From an uncultured Lachnospiraceae bacterium (GTDB taxonomy: Bacteria; Bacillota; Clostridia; Lachnospirales; Lachnospiraceae): DNA of 64,000 nt. The stretch lies in NCBI GenBank assembly GCA_910587045.1, contig CAJULG010000009.1:44345-108344 (forward strand), written 5' to 3'. Under the pieces are notes generated by a model that saw only the letters and a program-made list of their open reading frames with translations, did not search any database and had not been told where the DNA came from. This document shows positions 35,646-43,348 of the stretch, piece after piece (positions within the stretch are counted from its first letter, which is position 1; every line of letters begins with the position of its first letter). A program made the translations under genes and the position numbers.

Positions 35646-36299
35646 ATGATCATGGGAGAAAAAGACAGGTATATTTACATAATGATTTCGGAAACGACGA
35701 CACGGTTTGGCTATCTGCTGCGACGTGTAGGGAAGGTACGCTTTAATCATGCTTCGGTTGCCCTGGATGAAGAATTGAATGAATGCTGGTCTTTTGCAAG
35801 GAGACAGTATCATGCGCCATTGATCTTCGGACTGGTAAAGGAAACCATGGATCGGTTTACGCTCCACAGATTTTCTGATGTTCAGGTGCTGATCTTTCGG
35901 ATTCCGGTCACAGAGGAACAGTACCAGGGGGTAAGACAGATGATCGCAGCAATCCGCCAGGATGATGAGTACATTTATAATCTGTTTTCCGTACTGACCT
36001 TTCCATTGTTCAAGGGATTTGCAATCTATAAGGCATATTCCTGCATTGAGTTTACCATGAATGTGATAAGGCAGCTGAAATTTACACTGGACATGCCTGC
36101 CTGCCGGTATACCCCGGATGATTTAATAGAGTTTCTGTCAGAGTACCGGTATTTTGAAGGAAATCTGCTGGATTACAAGAAGCCATCGGAACGGGACGAA
36201 GCGTATTTTCAGCCAATCTGTTTTTCCCAGATACTGCAAAGCGGCTGGAATCTGCTTCGGCTGATGAAGCGTTCTGTTTTTGGAAGTCTGGGAGGCTGA
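35646..36299 (+). CDS. Probable permuted papain-like (NlpC/P60 superfamily) protein
   Basis: A 217-residue cytoplasmic protein with no signal peptide. A His in FNHASVALDEE comes first and a Cys in YSCIEFTMNV about 115 residues later, the reversed order expected of circularly permuted papain-fold enzymes (YiiX/YaeF-type). The assignment rests on these short motifs only. The start is uncertain: ATG 35646 and 35652 both follow a hairpin that separates them from GAGGGAG. A strong terminator follows. Confidence 0.65.
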   Translation: MIMGEKDRYIYIMISETTTRFGYLLRRVGKVRFNHASVALDEELNECWSFARRQYHAPLIFGLVKETMDRFTLHRFSDVQVLIFRIPVTEEQYQGVRQMIAAIRQDDEYIYNLFSVLTFPLFKGFAIYKAYSCIEFTMNVIRQLKFTLDMPACRYTPDDLIEFLSEYRYFEGNLLDYKKPSERDEAYFQPICFSQILQSGWNLLRLMKRSVFGSLGG

Positions 36300-36316
36300 T
36301 AAAGGATTTGACCAAT

Positions 36317-36367
36317 ACCTGGGAGCGTCTTTTTAGTACAGAAAGACGCTTGTCCAGGTGTTTTTTT
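36317..36367 (+). terminator. Terminator before the copper locus
   Basis: ACCTGG with GCGTCTTT pairs with AAAGACGC and CCAGGT across a small internal loop, followed by seven T. Confidence 0.9.
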
Positions 36368-36369
36368 AC

Positions 36370-36399
36370 TTTACAACATACCCCATAGGGGTATATAAT
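36370..36399 (+). promoter_or_regulatory. csoR-copA promoter with CsoR operator
   Basis: TTTACA (36370-36375), 18 bp, perfect TATAAT (36394-36399). The spacer holds ATACCCC-ATA-GGGGTAT (36378-36394), a perfect inverted repeat with the C-tract/G-tract form of CsoR operators. A bound repressor would block the polymerase; copper would release it. Confidence 0.88.
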
Positions 36400-36433
36400 A
36401 AAGTTGCAAAAATGAGATGGAGGAAAAGCAGTT

Positions 36434-36751
36434 TTGAAAAATGACAATGAAAAGCAGTGTGAATGCAGTGGACACAAGTCAAAGGAGCGTTCGGAGCAGG
36501 AGTATAAGAATCTCATTCACCGGCTCAACCGTATCGAGGGACAGATCCGGGGAATCCGGGGTATGGTGGAGCGGAATGCATACTGTACGGATATTTTGAT
36601 TCAGGTGTCGGCTGTCAATGCTGCCTTAAACAGTTTTAATAAAGTTTTACTGGAAAATCACATAAAAAGCTGTGTGATCAGGGATATTAAGGATGGAAAG
36701 GAAGAAACCGTGGATGAGCTGGTAGAGACCTTACAGAAGCTGATGCGGTAA
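36434..36751 (+). CDS. csoR: Copper-sensing repressor CsoR
   Basis: A 105-residue all-helical repressor of the CsoR/RcnR family (DUF156). The Cu(I) ligands are in place: Cys51 (AYCTDI), His76 and Cys80 (ENHIKSC), with the same 25 and 4 residue spacings as the founding CsoR. A Cys/His-containing N-terminal tail (CECSGH) is an extra. The start is TTG 36434, 10 bp after GGAGG; there is no in-frame ATG nearby. It precedes copA by 50 bp and has a matching operator in its promoter. Confidence 0.95.
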   Translation: MKNDNEKQCECSGHKSKERSEQEYKNLIHRLNRIEGQIRGIRGMVERNAYCTDILIQVSAVNAALNSFNKVLLENHIKSCVIRDIKDGKEETVDELVETLQKLMR

Positions 36752-36801
36752 CAGACGATCCGATATTTGGCTATGGAACAAGTGGAATGGAGGTGAAGGC
36801 C

Positions 36802-39390
36802 ATGGAACAATATACAGTAACCGGTATGAGCTGTGCTGCCTGCAGTGCCAGAATTGAGAAGGCAGTTTCCAAAGTGGAGGGGGTAACTGCATGCAGTGTC
36901 AGCCTGTTAACGAATTCCATGGGTGTGGAAGGAGATGCAGATCCCGCTGCTGTCATGCAGGCAGTCGCCGCCGCCGGATATGGCGCCGAACAAAAGAAGG
37001 CTGCAGGAAAGGCGACAGGTAAGCAGAAAGGGGCATCTGCTATAGCAGATGCAGAGGATGCATTGCAGGACAGAGAAACGCCTGTGCTGCGGAGGCGGTT
37101 GATTGCTTCTCTGGTTTTTTTGATCATTCTTATGTACATTTCCATGGGGCATATGATGTGGAACTGGCCGCTGCCGGCGTTCCTTCAGGGAAATCATGTG
37201 GCAGTGGGACTGCTTCAATTATTGCTGACGATTGCCGTCATGGTGATCAATCAGAAGTTCTTTATTAATGGTTACAAGAGTCTCTTTCAGGGTGCACCGA
37301 ATATGGATGCATTAGTGGCATTAGGTGCAACGGCCGCTTTTGTCTACAGTACCTACGCCTTATTTGCCATGACGGATGCACAGGCGCGGGGAGATTTAAA
37401 TGGTGTTATGCATTATATGCATGAGCTTTATTTTGAATCGGCTGCCATGATATTAGCGCTGATCACCGTAGGCAAGATGCTAGAAGCAGTCTCTAAGGGC
37501 AAGACCACCAGCGCCCTGAAGGGGTTGATGAAGCTGGCGCCGAAGACTGCAACGCTTTTGATCGATGGTATGGAAACGGAGGTGGCGATCGAGCAGGTAG
37601 AAAAGGGCAGTATCTTCGTGGTTCGCCCTGGTGAGAATATACCGGTTGACGGTATTGTGCTGGAGGGCAGCAGCGCAGTAAATGAGGCGGCTCTGACCGG
37701 TGAGAGTATTCCGGTAGATAAAGCCGCGGGAGACCGGGTATCAGCGGCTACTGTAAATCAGTCCGGGTTCCTGACCTGCGAGGCGGTACGGGTGGGAGAG
37801 GATACCACCCTTGCCCAGATCATTCAGATGGTCAGTGATGCAGCAGCGACCAAAGCGCCGATTGCCAAGGTAGCAGATAAGGTATCCGGTGTCTTCGTGC
37901 CGATCGTTATCGGTATTGCGATTCTCACCATTGCTGTATGGCTGCTGGCGGGAGAGGGAATCGGGTTTGCTCTGGCAAGAGGAATTTCTGTACTGGTGAT
38001 CAGCTGTCCGTGTGCACTGGGACTGGCAACTCCGGTTGCTATCATGGTCGGAAACGGGGTAGGCGCCAGACACGGCATTATGTTTAAGACCGCAGTATCC
38101 TTAGAGGAAACCGGAAAGGTACAGATCGTCGCTCTGGACAAGACGGGTACCATCACCTGTGGTGAACCGAAGGTAACGGATATCGTTCCGGCAGAAGGGA
38201 TAACAGAACAGGAACTGTTGTCTATGGCTTATGCTCTGGAGCGAAAGAGCGAGCATCCTCTGGCAAAGGCGGTGATCGAGCGGGCGGAGGCGGATGGTCT
38301 GGAAGGAAAGGCAGTCACAGATTTTCAGGCGGTTCCGGGCAACGGCTTATCTGCCAGACTGGAGGGCGCAGTGATCTGTGGAGGAAATTATGCGTTTATA
38401 CAGAAGCAGGCTGTGATTTCGCAGCAGACCGGAAGGCAGGCGGAGGCGCTTGCTGCAGAAGGAAAGACCCCGTTGTTTTTTGCCCGGAAGAAAGATGAAG
38501 AGCAGGAATTCATGGGAATCATTGCAGTGGCGGATGTGATAAAGGAGGATAGTCCGCAGGCAGTAAGGGAATTACAGCAGATGGGTATCCGTGTGGTAAT
38601 GCTGACGGGTGACAATGAGCGGACTGCCCGTGCGATTGGAGATCAGGCCGGTGTGGATGAGGTGATCGCCGGAGTGCTGCCGGAGGGAAAGGAGGCTGTG
38701 ATCCGGGAATTAAAGCAAAAGGGCAGGACTGCCATGGTAGGAGATGGTATGAACGATGCACCTGCCCTGACCCGGGCGGATATCGGAATTGCCATTGGAG
38801 CGGGAACCGATATTGCAATCGATGCGGCAGATGTGGTATTAATGAAGAGCAGGCTAAGTGATGTACCGGCAGCCATCCGGCTGAGCCGGAGAACCCTGAC
38901 CAATATTCATGAGAATCTATTCTGGGCATTTATTTATAATGTGATCGGTATTCCATTGGCAGCGGGGGTATGGATTCCATTGTTTGGCTGGCAGTTGAAT
39001 CCAATGTTCGGTGCGGCAGCCATGAGCTTATCCAGCTTCTGTGTTGTGACCAATGCACTTCGGCTGAATCTGGTGCGGATCTATGATGCCGGCAGGGACA
39101 GGAAAGGCCGGAACCGGATAGAAGATCCGGAACAAAAAGAACAGGAAACATTAGAATATGAAAGTATGGAGGAATCGACTATGAACAGGACAATAACGAT
39201 CGAAGGTATGATGTGTGGACATTGTGAGGCAAGAGTAAAGAAGGCGCTGGAGGCATTGCCGGAGGTGTCGGAGGCGGTTGTCAGCCATGAGGCCGGAACT
39301 GCAGTTGTTACCTTGCAGGGTGAGGTGACAGAGGAAGTATTAAAGCAGACGGTGGAAGCACAGGATTATAAAGTGGTTTCTATCGCATAA
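36802..39390 (+). CDS. copA: Copper-exporting P1B ATPase with N- and C-terminal HMA domains
   Basis: An 862-residue Cu(I) pump. An N-terminal HMA domain (Cys11, Cys14 in CAAC) is followed by eight membrane segments with the transport motif CPC (Cys402, Cys404), phosphorylation site Asp446 in DKTGT, the HP motif in SEHPLAKA and GDGMNDAP. A charged linker then leads to a second HMA domain with CGHC (Cys805, Cys808). ATG 36802 follows AGGTGAAGG. The C-terminal HMA looks like a fused CopZ chaperone. The TAA overlaps the next ATG by one base. Confidence 0.96.
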   Translation: MEQYTVTGMSCAACSARIEKAVSKVEGVTACSVSLLTNSMGVEGDADPAAVMQAVAAAGYGAEQKKAAGKATGKQKGASAIADAEDALQDRETPVLRRRLIASLVFLIILMYISMGHMMWNWPLPAFLQGNHVAVGLLQLLLTIAVMVINQKFFINGYKSLFQGAPNMDALVALGATAAFVYSTYALFAMTDAQARGDLNGVMHYMHELYFESAAMILALITVGKMLEAVSKGKTTSALKGLMKLAPKTATLLIDGMETEVAIEQVEKGSIFVVRPGENIPVDGIVLEGSSAVNEAALTGESIPVDKAAGDRVSAATVNQSGFLTCEAVRVGEDTTLAQIIQMVSDAAATKAPIAKVADKVSGVFVPIVIGIAILTIAVWLLAGEGIGFALARGISVLVISCPCALGLATPVAIMVGNGVGARHGIMFKTAVSLEETGKVQIVALDKTGTITCGEPKVTDIVPAEGITEQELLSMAYALERKSEHPLAKAVIERAEADGLEGKAVTDFQAVPGNGLSARLEGAVICGGNYAFIQKQAVISQQTGRQAEALAAEGKTPLFFARKKDEEQEFMGIIAVADVIKEDSPQAVRELQQMGIRVVMLTGDNERTARAIGDQAGVDEVIAGVLPEGKEAVIRELKQKGRTAMVGDGMNDAPALTRADIGIAIGAGTDIAIDAADVVLMKSRLSDVPAAIRLSRRTLTNIHENLFWAFIYNVIGIPLAAGVWIPLFGWQLNPMFGAAAMSLSSFCVVTNALRLNLVRIYDAGRDRKGRNRIEDPEQKEQETLEYESMEESTMNRTITIEGMMCGHCEARVKKALEALPEVSEAVVSHEAGTAVVTLQGEVTEEVLKQTVEAQDYKVVSIA
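39181..39390 (+). CDS. Possible internal start giving a free CopZ-like chaperone
   Basis: Within copA and in the same frame, ATG 39181 lies 8 bp after a perfect GGAGG (39168-39172). Translation from here would give a 69-residue HMA protein with CGHC, exactly the size of CopZ, beginning MNRTITIEGM as free CopZ proteins do. What is seen is the site and its spacing; that it is used is inference. Known parallel: E. coli copA makes a separate chaperone by frameshifting. Confidence 0.5.
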   Translation: MNRTITIEGMMCGHCEARVKKALEALPEVSEAVVSHEAGTAVVTLQGEVTEEVLKQTVEAQDYKVVSIA

Positions 39391-40169
39391 TGGATACGGA
39401 AGCAGGAACAGAGGTTATGACAGAGCAATTAGAGGAACAATTTTCAAGAACGGAGCTTTTGTTTGGCAGTGAAGCAATGGAACGGTTTCGAACAGCAAGG
39501 GTGGCTGTATTCGGAATCGGGGGTGTTGGCGGATATGTGGCTGAGGCCCTGGTCCGGAGTGGAATCGGTGCGATTGATCTGATCGATCATGATAAGGTAA
39601 GTCTTTCCAATCTGAATCGACAGATCATCGCAGCCAGAAGTACCCTGGGAGCCTATAAGGTGGATGCCATGAAAGAACGGATACTCGATATCAACCCGGA
39701 CTGCCGGGTTGTGGTACATAAATGCTTCTATCTTCCGGAGACAAAAGATCTCTTTGATCTTACTCAATATACTTATATTGTGGATGCAGTGGATACAGTA
39801 GCGGCCAAGCTTCAACTGGCTGTAGAGGCGAAGGAATACGGGATACCGATCATCAGCAGTATGGGAGCCGGGAATAAACTGAATCCCATGGGCTTTGAGG
39901 TGGCGGATATTTATCAGACCTCGGTCTGTCCGTTGGCAAGGGTAATGCGGCGGGAATTAAAGAAGCGCAATATAACGGAGCTGAAGGTGGTGTATTCGAA
40001 GGAACCGCCGGTTACTAATGTACAGGAATCAGATAACACATCTGACTGTCAGGAGGAGGTACGGGAAGCTTCCGGCCGGAACCATATACCCGGTTCGGTT
40101 GCCTTTGTACCGTCTGTCGTAGGTTTGATTCTTGCGGGAGAGGTACTGAAGGATATTGGCTATAGGTAA
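39390..40169 (+). CDS. tcdA: tRNA threonylcarbamoyladenosine dehydratase (ThiF/E1-like)
   Basis: A 259-residue E1-like adenylating enzyme that cyclises t6A to ct6A in tRNA. The nucleotide motif FGIGGVGGYVAEAL lies near residues 46-58, followed by DHDKVSLSNLNRQ, the Arg finger region and DAVDTVAAK. The CsdL/TcdA subgroup is indicated by the ISSMGAGNKLNP block. ATG 39390 overlaps the copA stop; ATG 39417 would also give a complete domain. No functional link to copper is obvious. Confidence 0.9.
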   Translation: MDTEAGTEVMTEQLEEQFSRTELLFGSEAMERFRTARVAVFGIGGVGGYVAEALVRSGIGAIDLIDHDKVSLSNLNRQIIAARSTLGAYKVDAMKERILDINPDCRVVVHKCFYLPETKDLFDLTQYTYIVDAVDTVAAKLQLAVEAKEYGIPIISSMGAGNKLNPMGFEVADIYQTSVCPLARVMRRELKKRNITELKVVYSKEPPVTNVQESDNTSDCQEEVREASGRNHIPGSVAFVPSVVGLILAGEVLKDIGYR

Positions 40170-40299
40170 AACCTATAATGGATTCATGGCAGCCGGTATT
40201 AGACACCCTTCTGCTTATATGTTAATATAACCTTGTTAACAGATAGGAATTAAAGGAATTAAAATCATAAGCAGAATCTACTGCGGAAAGAGGTACATT

Positions 40300-41607
40300 A
40301 TGAGTAAAAAACCATATGAAAAGAGAAATTTAAAGTTTGAAACACTGCAGTTGCATGTCGGACAGGAGCAGCCGGATCCGGTCACAGATGCGAGAGCCGT
40401 TCCGATCTATCAGACCTCATCTTATGTCTTCCACAACAGCGACCATGCGGCGGCAAGATTTAATCTGAGTGATGCAGGCAACATCTATGGCAGATTAACA
40501 AATCCGACGGAGGATGTATTTGAACGGAGGATTGCCGCTCTGGAGGGTGGTGTTGCAGCACTGGCAGTTGCTTCCGGCGCAGCAGCTATTACATATACCT
40601 TTCAGAATCTGGCACAGCAGGGTGACCATATTGTAGCGGCAAAGAATATTTATGGAGGAACCTATAATCTTCTTGCCCATACCCTGCCGGAGTATGGAAT
40701 CACGACTACTTTTGTGGATCCTTCTGATTATGCCGGAATAGAGGCGGCGATTCAGGAGAATACCAAAGCGGTTTTCATCGAAACCCTGGGGAATCCGAAT
40801 TCTGATGTAGCCGATATTGAGCGGATTGCCGGTATTGCCCATGCTCACAGGATTCCGCTGGTAATCGATAATACCTTTGCAACTCCGTATCTGGTCCGGC
40901 CGATTGAATATGGTGCGGATATTGTAGTTCACTCTGCGACCAAGTTCATTGGCGGTCATGGCACGACGATTGGCGGTGTTATTGTAGACAGCGGTAAGTT
41001 TGACTGGGAGGCCAGCGGACGGTTTCCGTCGCTGACAGAGCCGAATCCAAGCTATCATGGTGTCAGCTTTACAAAAGCAGTGGGGGCGGCGGCCTTTGTC
41101 ACTAAGATCCGTGCGATCCTGCTTCGGGATACCGGCGCGACGCTTTCCCCGTTTCATGCCTTTTTCTTCCTGCAGGGGCTGGAAACCCTGTCATTGCGGG
41201 TAGAGCGGCACATAGAGAATGCATTGAAGGTAGTGGAATACCTGAGCCGGCACCCCCAGGTGGAAGCAGTTCACCATCCGGCGGTTTCCCGGGATTCAGA
41301 GCAACAGGCTCTATATAAGAAGTATTTTCCACAGGGCGGCGGTTCCATCTTTACCTTCGAGATCAAGGGGGATGACCGGAAGGCAAAGGATTTTATTGAT
41401 AATCTGGAGCTGTTTTCCCTGCTTGCTAATGTAGCGGATGCGAAGTCCCTGGTCATCCATCCGGCCTCTACCACACATTCGCAGTTGAATGAGACAGAGC
41501 TGGCGGATCAGGGCATTAAGCCGAATACCATTCGCCTGTCAATCGGTACGGAGAATATTGAGGATATAATTGAGGATTTAGAAGAAGCGTTTCAGGCAGT
41601 ACAGTAA
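40300..41607 (+). CDS. metY: O-acetylhomoserine sulfhydrylase / aminocarboxypropyltransferase
   Basis: A 435-residue PLP enzyme making homocysteine from O-acetylhomoserine and sulfide. The PLP lysine is Lys215 in HSATKFIGGHG, and the KFETLQLHVGQEQPDP N-terminus and the LVIHPASTTHSQL C-terminal block are typical of the long MetY group rather than shorter MetB/MetC. A ribosome binding site (GGAAAGAGG) precedes ATG 40300. It is monocistronic and ends at a strong terminator. No SAM riboswitch was found in the 130 bp upstream. Confidence 0.95.
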   Translation: MSKKPYEKRNLKFETLQLHVGQEQPDPVTDARAVPIYQTSSYVFHNSDHAAARFNLSDAGNIYGRLTNPTEDVFERRIAALEGGVAALAVASGAAAITYTFQNLAQQGDHIVAAKNIYGGTYNLLAHTLPEYGITTTFVDPSDYAGIEAAIQENTKAVFIETLGNPNSDVADIERIAGIAHAHRIPLVIDNTFATPYLVRPIEYGADIVVHSATKFIGGHGTTIGGVIVDSGKFDWEASGRFPSLTEPNPSYHGVSFTKAVGAAAFVTKIRAILLRDTGATLSPFHAFFFLQGLETLSLRVERHIENALKVVEYLSRHPQVEAVHHPAVSRDSEQQALYKKYFPQGGGSIFTFEIKGDDRKAKDFIDNLELFSLLANVADAKSLVIHPASTTHSQLNETELADQGIKPNTIRLSIGTENIEDIIEDLEEAFQAVQ

Positions 41608-41622
41608 CAGTAGAGGATACAG

Positions 41623-41675
41623 AAGAGGCCCTGCATTCCGGTACAGGATTACCGGGAAGCAGGGCCTCTTTCTTT
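41623..41675. terminator. Strong, possibly bidirectional terminator
   Basis: GAGGCCCTGC with TTCCGG pairs with CCGGGAA and GCAGGGCCTC, followed by TTTCTTT on the + strand. It also lies just past the stop of the minus-strand small gene. Confidence 0.9.
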
Positions 41676-41725
41676 GGGTTCGTCCGTATATGAGATCATA
41701 CCGGGCTGAATGATCGCTTAATCAC

Positions 41726-41869
41726 TTAATCATATAAGGAAGCATGATATCTGATCTTGCGATAGATTTTATATATTAATACCCATATCATGGATACTAC
41801 CAGATATAAGGTTGATAAAAGACCGGCGGCTCCCCCGATAATGACTAAAATTAAAATTCCAATGTTCAT
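41726..41869 (-). CDS. Small membrane protein (47 residues)
   Basis: A minus-strand open frame of 47 codons, starting at 41869 with AGAGGA 9 bp upstream. The product begins MNIGILILVIIGG, has one long hydrophobic segment (about 3-33) with a Gly/Ala-rich turn near 12-16, and a basic C-terminal tail (YKIYRKIRYH). I do not recognise it. The ribosome binding site, clean membrane profile and positive-inside tail support a real small membrane protein. It ends close to the shared terminator. Confidence 0.65.
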   Translation of the reverse strand: MNIGILILVIIGGAAGLLSTLYLVVSMIWVLIYKIYRKIRYHASLYD

Positions 41870-41920
41870 AAATGAAAATCCTCTTTTCTATATGTTCTTT
41901 TAAATTGCATACGCAAACAA

Positions 41921-41939
41921 GCCTATGTGTAACATAGGC
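41921..41939 (-). terminator. Small hairpin between the two minus-strand genes
   Basis: GCCTATG / CATAGGC stem with a 5-nt loop; on the minus strand it is followed by TTGTTTG. It probably ends or attenuates the transcript of the 134-residue protein. Confidence 0.6.
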
Positions 41940-41963
41940 AAAACAAAATATATAGAAAATGGA

Positions 41964-42368
41964 TCAGGATTTCTGACCATCCTGATGATGGATATATTGA
42001 AGAATAACAGTAATACTAAAGAACTGGTATACGGTTCTGCTTCTGGCAGTAAGCGTCAGAGGATCAGATTGTAGGGGACAAAGCGGTATACCGGTAATGA
42101 AGCCGCTGATCCTGTTTCGCCAGGTTCGGTCTGTCTGCCCGGTTCGTCGGATGGTAGTAAGAAGAACGGGCTTTCCCAATAGTTCTTCTGTACAGAGCAC
42201 TGGTGAATCCGGTAACTTGCCAATGGAAGAATAAACAGAATGCAGAGGCTGAACCTGCCGGGACGCAAATAAGGAATCTGTCGGGAGCTCCGCCTGACAC
42301 ATTCCGGATAACAGCATGGCAATTATGATCAGAATGCCTATATAATTGTTTTTATATCGAATATGCAT
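41964..42368 (-). CDS. Small secreted or lipid-free exported protein, unknown
   Basis: A 134-residue minus-strand protein. ATG 42368 is chosen because GAGG lies about 6 bp upstream; an earlier in-frame ATG at 42380 overlaps that site. The N-terminus is a clear signal peptide (basic MHIRYKNN, hydrophobic YIGILIIIAMLLSGM, then a CQAE cleavage region). The mature part has no known motif; the C-terminus reads ILQYIHHQDGQKS. A good minus-strand promoter lies upstream. Function unknown. Confidence 0.7.
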   Translation of the reverse strand: MHIRYKNNYIGILIIIAMLLSGMCQAELPTDSLFASRQVQPLHSVYSSIGKLPDSPVLCTEELLGKPVLLTTIRRTGQTDRTWRNRISGFITGIPLCPLQSDPLTLTARSRTVYQFFSITVILQYIHHQDGQKS

Positions 42369-42434
42369 CTTATACCTCATTGCAATTTAGCAAAGCCGGA
42401 GTACAGGTTATTGCAATCCGTCGCTTGTGAGTCC

Positions 42435-42463
42435 TATTATACTGCCGGAAGCTCCGTAAAGCA
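42435..42463 (-). promoter_or_regulatory. Minus-strand sigma-A-type promoter
   Basis: Read on the minus strand: TTGCTT (42463-42458), 17 bp, perfect TATAAT (42440-42435), about 67 bp before the start of the secreted protein gene. Confidence 0.65.
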
Positions 42464-42525
42464 AGAATGCAGCCGGAAAAACCCTAGGTTATGAAATACC
42501 TATCATTACCCTATCGGGTGGTGAT

Positions 42526-42774
42526 ATGGTAAAGTATGACCTGAGGAGGGACCCGGCATAAGCCGGGAGGAGCCCTGAGGTCGGATTGCAGGAACCTATA
42601 AATGCAGGCAGGAATCATGGTACAATATGCCTTGAGGAGGGGCCCAACGAAGTTGGGAGGAGTCCTGAAGGCGGGCATCAGTAATGAAAAGAGGCTGTCA
42701 GCTATGCCTTGAGGGAGGAGCCCTGAGGTCGGATTGCAGGAACCTATAAATGCAGGCGGAAATCATGGTAAAAT
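42526..42774 (+). repeat. Tandem array of hairpin units before the GNAT gene
   Basis: Three units. Unit 1 hairpin 42538-42582: GACCT / AGGTC outer stem, AGG / CCT, purine internal loop, CCCGGC-ATAA-GCCGGG. Unit 2 hairpin 42629-42672: GCCTT / AAGGC, AGGA / TCCT, purine loop, CCCAAC-GAA-GTTGGG. Unit 3 (42706-42730) keeps the outer arms but has lost the inner hairpin. A perfect 45-bp direct repeat links 42565-42609 with 42713-42757. TGGTAMARTATG-like sequence precedes units 1 and 2, and TGGTAAAAT ends the array. The stems differ in sequence but keep pairing. Confidence 0.8.
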
Positions 42775-42809
42775 AAATGAAAAACACATTGAAATATGAG
42801 GAGGAGCGA

Positions 42810-43265
42810 ATGAAGATTTTAGAAGCAGCGGAAATAACACCAGAACTGGCAGAACAGTTAATTCTGGTATGGGAAAAGTCTGTAAAGGCAACACACCTGT
42901 TTTTATCAGAGGATGAAGTAGAGGAAATCAAAAAATATGTTCCGTCGGCCTTGAGCGGGATTGCACATTTGGTAATTGCAGAAAATAAGGAAGGCCGCCC
43001 TGTTGCATTTATGGGGATTGAAGAACAAAAGCTTGAAATGCTTTTTATTACACCCGAGGAACGGGGAAAGGGACTGGGAAAAAAGCTGATCCGGTATGGA
43101 ATTGAAAATTATTCAATCAACAAATTGGCTGTCAACGAGCAAAACCCGCTTGCAAGGGGATTTTACGAGCATATGGGCTTTCAGATATACAAACGGACAG
43201 ATCATGACGAGCAGGGGAATCCGTATCCGCTTTTATACATGAAATTGAAATCAATGACTATTTGA
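42810..43265 (+). CDS. GNAT-family N-acetyltransferase
   Basis: A 151-residue acetyltransferase. The acetyl-CoA binding motif A (MLFITPEERGKGLGKKLI) is near residues 78-95, and the LAVNEQNPLARGFYEHMGF segment is typical of the YjaB-like group. ATG 42810 follows GAGGAGGAG; the earlier in-frame ATG 42777 lies inside the leader. The substrate is unknown. The hairpin array and an extended -10-like TGGTAAAAT sit directly upstream, so the array may form its 5' control region. Confidence 0.88.
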   Translation: MKILEAAEITPELAEQLILVWEKSVKATHLFLSEDEVEEIKKYVPSALSGIAHLVIAENKEGRPVAFMGIEEQKLEMLFITPEERGKGLGKKLIRYGIENYSINKLAVNEQNPLARGFYEHMGFQIYKRTDHDEQGNPYPLLYMKLKSMTI

Positions 43266-43348
43266 TATTGAAATTATGGAAAAAGCAGATTATACTAACT
43301 ATATTGTTTCACATACGTTATATATATGGAACGAAAGAAGGGCAGAGG

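Noticed and set aside
40170..40299. SAM riboswitch or T-box before metY
   Set aside because: The leader is short and lacks the conserved stems of either class.
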